Assembly: GCA_026182355.1 (NCBI GenBank)
Contig: JAPFBL010000068.1
Location: 3,427,001-3,491,000 of the forward strand
Reading direction: 5' to 3'
Origin: Hermatobates lingyangjiaoensis
Taxonomy: Eukaryota > Arthropoda > Insecta > Hemiptera > Hermatobatidae
Length of the DNA: 64,000 nt
Within the stretch, counting starts at the first letter, position 1, and each line of letters opens with the position of its first letter. Below, piece after piece: positions 56,940 through 64,000 of this stretch. The notes under the pieces are model-generated. The model was not told where the DNA came from, did no database searches, and saw nothing but the letters and a program-made list of their open reading frames with translations. A program made the position numbers and the translations under genes.

Positions 56940-59900
56940 TAACACAATTCAGTGATAACTTTTATGTTTATTGCTTTATTGTTTACAACAATAAAGAACT
57001 GAGAATAATATTCAGAATTCAAATTTAAAATATAACTTTTTTTTTAAATTACTTCCAGAAATAAGTTATTACTAGGCTTAAAATTAATGATTAACTATAA
57101 CTATAGGTATCCGGCTACAGATGTCTGGGTGCATGTGGGTGTGAATGATTCCTAAAAGTTAACACAAAACTATGAAATTCTTGTTATAAATAATTCCTCA
57201 TCAGAAGAAAAGAAGAGATGATTTCCGTTCTTTCCGAGACAATAAACAAATGTCATTATGCACATAACATCATAATTTTAATTTCAATAGAAAATAAGTT
57301 TTATTTTATATACTAGGAAGGCAAAGGAAGTCAAATAATAATTTCCTTCTGTGATACGTGTCAGAATGTCATCCTTTAGCGGTATCTTTAAACCTTCAAA
57401 ACAAGTTGTAATGCAGGGGACCTGCATTCCAAGAACAGGAATAACTGTTCACATTTCAATTGATTTATTCAAATGTTCCTGGAAGCATTTTACTAGTTGT
57501 GATGAAAATGCAAACGATTATTAAAGCTGTTGACAAAAATCTGGAATGGACATTATTAAACTTTACTTTATCTATATAAGTAAACGTTATATATCATAAA
57601 TAATTTAATTATTACAATTTAAATCGCGAATATAGCAATTTACTTAGATAGGTTCAAAATATTAATTTCAAAATTAAAGATATAGTAAATAAATGCAAGA
57701 CATATATTAATCAGAAACTAGCAGAAATATCAAAGGGTTAATTTAAATTTGTAAAAACCTAATTAATGTTACTACTTCAAAACAAAGTTGAACATTATTA
57801 ATCATATCAATACTCATTGTACAAATAAAATAGCCAACCTATTTTAAATTTTAATTGCAGTACAAATTCACTACTTATCAATAACTTAGTACACTTACCT
57901 TAATTTACAATAAATCTTTGATTAATATTAATCCATTTTCAGGATATCATAATAAAATAGCTTGAATAAGCTTACTATATGCAATAAACAATGCTTAATA
58001 CTTTATTATTTATGAATATAAACATGCAAACCTTTGGATACATATATCAAAAATATATTAATACTCCTAAATTATGAGAAGTACAACTTTCATAAAACAT
58101 TTTATTAAGTTAAATAGAAATATTATTTCTTCACTGATGTTAAATTCCAGTAATTGTATCAAATGAATAAATTAAGTAAACAATTTTGAAGTAATTAAGT
58201 ACAAATTTCTTAATGTACAAAATATTTTTAATTAAATTAGGTTTAACTTTTATGTAAAATATTATGTGTCAAATATGGACTGTTAATAAAGTACATAATT
58301 ATACTGCATAAATAATAAGCATTTTAAAGTTTTGTAACATCTTGTTTAATCCACAAAATTTGATTTTAGCAGAAAGATGCTAAAATCCATGGAACCATGG
58401 AAAGCATAAAACATTATATGTTTCATTGGCATTATTGTTTGCATATAGAATTTTGTTCTTCTTACATCCCATATTATGTCATAAATCGTTTCATATTTTC
58501 AAATAGATTTAGATATTTGTCCAAATTTGACAAATTTGGACATTTGTCTAAGGTAAACGGAAACAAAGACCAACAGTCCCTTGATTTTATAAATATAGGT
58601 TAATGAATTTAAGTAATATCTACTATTAAGTATTTTAACTTTTTTTCGCTAAACATATTTAGTCTATAAGGTATAAATATAATAAAATTATTAATAATAA
58701 ATCTAATCAAAGCTTTATCATTCGTATTAAATGTTTGTTAATTAGTTAGGAATTAATTATTTGTTTGTATATATTTCTACGAAAATAATTCCAGAGAAAC
58801 AACACACATAAAAGTTGCTTTTCTTCGTAAGGACTTGCATCTTTCTCCCTCATGATAGTCAAACTATAATAAAGAGTTTTTGTGAAATCTTTTACGTTTG
58901 TTGTTTCTGTGAATTTAGTTTATCTAGTTGTGGAATCATTCTATTTGATTGCTAATTATGGAAATAATATTCAACATTAAACTAATTAAGTAATGATTAA
59001 ATACAAAACTAAGTTAAGAAGGAAATGGTACTCACTATTTCAAATATTATTCAAAGAATTAACTGGTTAACACAATAAACAGGTTAAAGGTGACGCGGAG
59101 CACTTAACTAGGAGTGTAATAGCGCCTTTTTAGAATGACTATCCTTTTACCGTCTCTCATACCACTGCCATCTAAATGATTTCATTTTAAAGTAGTCCCC
59201 TTTCAGTTTTTCTTACATAAGCATTAATTTAATATACAATTGAATGTATTAACCATTTTTTTTAAAAAAAAGGTAATCAATATATACTTTAAATTAATTG
59301 TTCGAAATATTATAAATTAATAAAACTAACTCTAAAATTATTTCTTCTAAAATTTGTCTGATATTCATGTTTACTGAAATATTTTATTGATCTTTTACAA
59401 TGAATAAGTAAAGATAGCAATTAACATTTAATTTTACTTTAATTAAATGATAATTCTTGATATTTACAAAAGAAATATTAATTAATATATCTAACTTTTC
59501 ACCTTATACATTGTAAAACCAATGAATCCTACCACTGGAATCAAATGTACTGCAAGTTACTTTTATATTTAAATTAAATAAACGGAAGTAATTATATATT
59601 ACAGTATAATTATAATAATTATATTAACTTTACCACATATGTTAAAAAATATTTTTCTTTATCAAGGTTTTCTCTAGCGCAAAACAAAACGGTGAAAGAA
59701 AAAATATGTTTTTTAATAATTATTTCTCACTGGATGAAACCACGATAAAGGAAAATACTATATATATTTCAAAGGGATAATAAAAGACTGAGTTAAGTCT
59801 ACGAAAACTCACTTTGATCTTTCAACGAATCATTGTGAAAATTATTTTATTTCAATCATCGTTGATGATGATTTTTTAAAATATTGAGATGATGTTTCGT

Positions 59901-60150
59901 AGTTGTAGTAATATACAATGTATGAGTTGTTAATAAACAAACTCATGTGTATAAAAAAGTGCAACGAATATATAAATAATCTTTATACATTCAAAGGCAA
60001 TGCAAAACAGTTAATTTATAAAATAAAAAAAGAAGTGTCTTATAGTCATTTTGTGATCTTAATATACGTATATTAAGTATTAACATTAGCATTGTAGTCC
60101 ATGCTGGAAAGAGTATACTGATTTTGAAAATATTGTAGCCTTATATTGTT
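56940..60150. other. Anonymous AT-rich DNA
   Basis: Very AT-rich with no gene recognised. 58375-58560 resembles the outer part of repeat X seen at 61370-61500 (CATGGA..ATTATATGTTT.ATTGGC). Confidence 0.4.
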
Positions 60151-60154
60151 TTTG

Positions 60155-60205
60155 TAGTCCTGAGAATGATGTATAAATACATCAAAATGTTAACATAAGA
60201 AGGAG
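60155..60205 (+). repeat. Possible decayed hammerhead-like unit, family H
   Basis: CTGAGAA, then a perfect GATGTA/TACATC stem with loop TAA, AAAATGTTAACAT. It differs from the hammerhead core by two G-to-A changes (CTGAGGA, GAAA), and has palindromic TGTTAACA at helix III. No inverted partner seen. Confidence 0.35.
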
Positions 60206-60545
60206 TATTTCAATTCAAAGACCTAGCCCTCAAACAACTTGGCAGATATTGTGTTGAATGAGGAGGTCAAGAAAAAATCATGATCTAAGTATTAGAGTTA
60301 GCAGCGGATTCTGCACTCACAACAACTGAAGTGGCCTACATTCAGCTTTACCATAAGAAAACATAGTATCAACTTCTTTACAAACAATTGATTTTTGGTT
60401 TAGTACTTTATATTTATTTAACTATCGTTATAAATTAGATACAATCATTCACTTCAATGATATCTACAGAAAGTGTTCCATTTGATTTAACATCAAGTAT
60501 ATTGCTTTGGGATTGGATAAGTAAGTTTCATAAACTCTGGCAGTA

Positions 60546-60870
60546 GGTTAGGTTAGGTTGCAGTGATAGTCCCACAAGGGAACACACGTAGGCCAAGCAT
60601 TGGCCCTTTCTGAAACCACACAATGAAGATTGATTCTACAGTGGGAGTCCTAAATTTTGCCTAACTCAAATGTATTTAGAGTAGGGATATTTAACGAGTA
60701 CCTGACATCGTACAGGCTCGGGGCAGACGGTTTAACGTCCTTCTCCGAGGGACGACGTGCTCAGATTTATTCACCTCCCGCGTGAGTAAATTGAGGGCCA
60801 GGTGAGGATTGAACCCCGGCCCTATCAGTTCAGAGGTGAGCACGTAACCACTGAGCTAGCCTGGCCCCCT
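60546..60870 (-). mobile_element. SINE family 2, full-length copy with target-site duplication
   Basis: Minus-strand copy of the SINE at 39875, with B box GGTTCAATCC (60806-60815) and a tail of AACCT repeats at the low-coordinate end. It is flanked by a 13-bp direct repeat AACTCTGGCAGTA (60533-60545 and 60871-60883), the mark of LINE-driven retroposition. Confidence 0.92.
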
Positions 60871-61369
60871 AACTCTGGCAGTATGTGTCTAAAAAAATTA
60901 CATCTAATTGATCATTTCAATTAGTTGTTACTAAGTCTCCGTCTAATATTGAATATAACTTATATTGACTTAAATAACTATACAATAAATTGTTTTGTTT
61001 GATATTGTAGTTAAAGTCTGCTAAGAAGGTGATATTATTATTAATATTTAAATTTTATAAACCCTTTAAAACTTTTTTTAATGCTCCTTACTCAAAATGA
61101 ATACCAGTGGTCTACATGAAGACATACGTCATTTATTTACAGATGAATGTAACAATTTCATTAGATTTTATACCCTTAAACAAAGTATAATAATAAAATT
61201 ATAACAATAATGATAGTAAAACAATAATAGTAAAGAATCTTGCATCGTTTATCAGACAGCAAATTCTCCGCTTCAGAGAACACACACATCTCCCTTCCAA
61301 TCATACAATCCCACTCCAACCTACAATACCAAGTATATTAGAGTATTTGGTGAGACATCACAAATCCAT

Positions 61370-62350
61370 TATGCCATGGACGTATAAATTATATGTTTGA
61401 TTGGCACTGATATTTTATTGTAAGAATTTCATTCTTACAACTCTCATAATTATTAAGTCATTTGAAATTTTTCATTAAACCTCTAAACATCAATATTATT
61501 TAAGTTGATTGTCGTAAAAATTTCTAAGTCAATATAAACAATGCACATAAATGTCAACAAATCCGACAAGTATAGCAGGTGACCCGTTAGTCTAGGATGG
61601 AAATTCAGTTTTTATTGAAATTGATATTTAGTTTTATTTCCCTTTGTGGTGATTGAAATTTCACAACATTTTTTTATAAATTGCTAATATTCGTTCTTTT
61701 TTCGGCTAAAGTTCCATTGTTTAATAATCCGTTTAGCGTAAAAGAAAACATGTTCTGAAAACATAAAATTGACGTTAACGCCTTTTTGGTTCACATAATT
61801 TTAAACTAATTTATCTCAACCCATCCCCCACATAATGCTCTATTTTTAGGTGTAATTTTATTTTGGACCGTCAAATCATATGGCTTGTATTGTCCTCACA
61901 AGCTTTCAGATTGAATAAAAAATTTTTACATTTTATTGAAAAAAAATTGTTTAGTCGTTTTAATAAAGAATCTTGCACCGTTTATCAGACAGCAAATTCT
62001 GAATCAGCAAATCAGAAGTTTTTTTTTTAGTTATTGTTGTTGTAGCATTAAAGATAATGCTAAAATTACAACATCAGAGTTAGTAGTTTAGGAGACGAAA
62101 AAAGGTGCTAAAAACAGGGAAGGCTAATTTTCATGTAAAATATTAATTTTATCCATCAAAGATTGTGAATTATAGCGTCTGCACAAACTTTTGGATATAC
62201 CCCCCACCCCCACCTACACAGACAGACATCACCAAAAAAAAAAAAAAATCATAAAACGACTTTGGAGACCTCAAAATATGTAATTCCGTCAAAATTTCGA
62301 AATCGATTTTTTTCGCGATCACTATACTTTACTTTATAGTAAAGTAGTTG
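61370..62350 (-). repeat. Repeat X, copy 7
   Basis: Minus strand from the palindromic end ACTTTACTATAAAGTAAAGT (about 62348), through GCGAAAAAAATCGATTTCGA, a GTGGGGGTGGGGGG tract and inner blocks shared with copy 1 (GCGAATCC..., TATAGCAGGTGA...), to about 61370. Lower identity than copies 1 and 3. Confidence 0.7.
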
Positions 62351-62439
62351 TATACAATCAAAATGGATACATTTTTTTTACTCCAACTCTATATGTGTTC
62401 TTCAAGGGTTTATTGTTCATGTAAAGCCATGCTTTACAA

Positions 62440-62690
62440 AAGGAGCATGTACGCACCACTTGCAGATGTATAAAAGACAAAAGAGGCAAATGAGGTGTAC
62501 GTGGAGCGAGGGGTGACACGTGAGCGCAGCAAGAGTCGCGGGAGCGGCAGAGTGGCAGGGGGAGAGGGCGGCTGACCAGTCAGTCTGCTGCCTGCGTGCC
62601 GGTGACTCAGGTGCCCCTCTGCAGTCGTTAGTACCACCCTCTCACTGCACCCTCTGCACTCCAACCTCTCAACACGCATCTGCACCCTTT
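62440..62690. promoter_or_regulatory. GC-rich island with promoter-like motifs
   Basis: An abrupt GC-rich block in very AT-rich DNA. Contains TATAAAAG (62469-62476), an E-box CACGTG (62517-62522), AP-1-type TGACTCA (62603-62609), and a CAGTCAGTCTG Inr-like stretch (62577-62587). Looks like a promoter or first exon, but no downstream exon was recognised on either strand. The 83-codon minus frame at 62434-62685 has no known domain. Confidence 0.4.
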
Positions 62691-62699
62691 AAGAATTAA

Positions 62700-64000
62700 T
62701 ATGTCAATTCATTGGTCTGATTGTTCTCAACACTTTGAAAAAGCTTCCCCCTTTCGCGCTATCCCAGGCGTCAAAACTGTGCCATATTTTGCTAATTAAT
62801 TAGCATTTCAATTACAGTTGAACCGTATTACCGACTTGGTTCTAAATCAAGAGTTATTTATTCTGCCTGAATAATGTTTTATAGTGAAGGACGTTTAACG
62901 GCACCAAACATCTTACAATCTCTAGACAGAGGATATCCTGTCTTCTCTGGGGAACGGCATGCACAAGATTTTTAACCTACACATAAAAAAAAATTTAAGA
63001 CATCACCCATCCTCAGTTAAATGATAAGAACGCAGCACAAGCGTTAGCTAGGGTGAATTTGAAGAATTCTTCAACAAAGAATCAGGATTGCTATGATGGA
63101 TAATGCGAATAATTTGTTTTCTTTTTAAAACAAAATTATCTTGCGAAAAAATCTGCTTTTTATCGCATAAAGTAAATAAATTTATAAAGATTTAAACAGT
63201 TTTTTGCCAACCATCTTAAGAGTGCTTTGATATATCACTCAATGGAATCAGACAAAAATCTTCGAAATATGATGAACCATCACAACCGTGTTAGTTTTAG
63301 GATGGCTTAGGGCCTGAACATTGTTATATATTAATTTTATTTCTTTAATACTTCAGATTAATGCACACATTATTCCACCTGTAGTTTACCTACTATGGTA
63401 AACAGTACTATGGATAGTATGGTACTATCAATATTTTCATTTCTTGTACCTGGCTTTATTAATTATTATAAAAAATTTGGATATTTAATGTTTAATGATA
63501 TATATGTAAATATAATATATTGAAAAGGATTTCACCTATTCCATAAAATAAAAATATGATATAGAACACAGTATGGCATTCTAAACTGCAAGCCAGATAT
63601 TTAAACCTATACTGATATTCTTCAGAGTCCCAAACAAAGTGGTTTTTGATTCGACTTTAACGCTAACGTTTCTACCTGAAAGATCTCAGTCCCATTTCTT
63701 ATACCTTACGCAGATATAGTATAAGGTATATTTTATCACTTTATACCTTAAAAAGTCATACAGTGATAAAAACACAGAAGTGAAGAGATAGGGTCATCTA
63801 ACTATATTCATTTACTATAAGATTTTTATCGATATTACTCTGTGTTAACTACAGAGCTAACAACTGACAGTTTAACTTATTTATTTACCTTCATATCAAA
63901 TAAATTTAATAAATACAATACCCAAATATAATTGTTTTGTTTACATTCAATATTGTTTCATAATTGAACCATAGAAGACTTAGTAGCATTATGCTGTAAT
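62700..64000. other. Anonymous AT-rich DNA
   Basis: No gene recognised. 62880-62985 resembles the GAGTACCTAAT...GGGA-type repeat in MED27 intron 4 (28360-28440). 63575-63680 on the minus strand holds CTGAAGA ... AAATATCTGGC and GAAACGTTAGCG, vaguely like a decayed snap-back arm. Confidence 0.35.

Noticed and set aside
62434..62685. 83-codon minus frame in the GC-rich island as a gene
   Set aside because: Open frames are expected by chance in GC-rich DNA; no domain or splice partner seen.

Overview
The window looks like nuclear DNA of an arthropod, most likely an insect; the order cannot be fixed from the sequence. It is AT-rich and repeat-dense. Its genes are split by GT-AG introns and encode conserved eukaryotic proteins. 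It also carries tRNA-derived SINEs ending in CCTAA-type tails, R1-like LINE fragments, a Penelope-like retroelement, a Tigger/pogo-type DNA element, a hAT fossil and several minisatellites.

Three protein-coding genes can be assembled with confidence. eIF3i (translation initiation factor 3 subunit I) lies on the minus strand at 20459-24809; its six exons join to exactly 325 residues. MED27 (Mediator subunit) runs head-to-head from it on the plus strand at 25217-29017, with only 407 bp between the two start codons. One internal MED27 exon was not found. Rab7 lies on the minus strand at 32997-37648; its three coding exons give 206 residues, and a TATCGATA promoter-type motif lies 1.3 kb upstream. 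Two further coding signals are weaker: the first two small exons of an unidentified minus-strand gene (56804 and 53375), and an isolated exon-like block at 46428-46589.

Layout: 1-11.4 kb is a repeat nest. It holds two large copies of a palindrome-ended repeat, a 5'-truncated Penelope-like RT/GIY-YIG ORF, snap-back modules joined by (TA)n, and a Tigger-like element. 11.4-20.3 kb is mostly anonymous AT-rich DNA with one R1-like LINE fragment. 20.4-29.0 kb holds eIF3i and MED27, followed by a decayed duplicate of the MED27 3' end and a second LINE fragment. 33-37.6 kb is Rab7, whose second intron is filled with inverted repeats. 39.8-49 kb holds a SINE, a hAT fossil and other repeats. 49.9-56.3 kb is three consecutive tandem-repeat fields. 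56.9-64 kb is AT-rich DNA with a SINE that has a clear target-site duplication, another copy of the palindrome-ended repeat, and an isolated GC-rich, promoter-like island.

The most interesting signal is a set of unrelated inverted-repeat modules, mostly flanked by (TA)n. Their arms carry sequences matching the hammerhead ribozyme core (CUGANGA, stem II, GAA). In three families the helix III position is a loopless 4-6 nt palindrome (AAUU, AGAUCU, ACGCGU), the design expected of a ribozyme that works as a dimer. Together with the Penelope-like ORF, this points to pLTR-type remnants of several Penelope-like families. One of them forms a 420-bp-arm hairpin with no net indel inside Rab7 intron 2.
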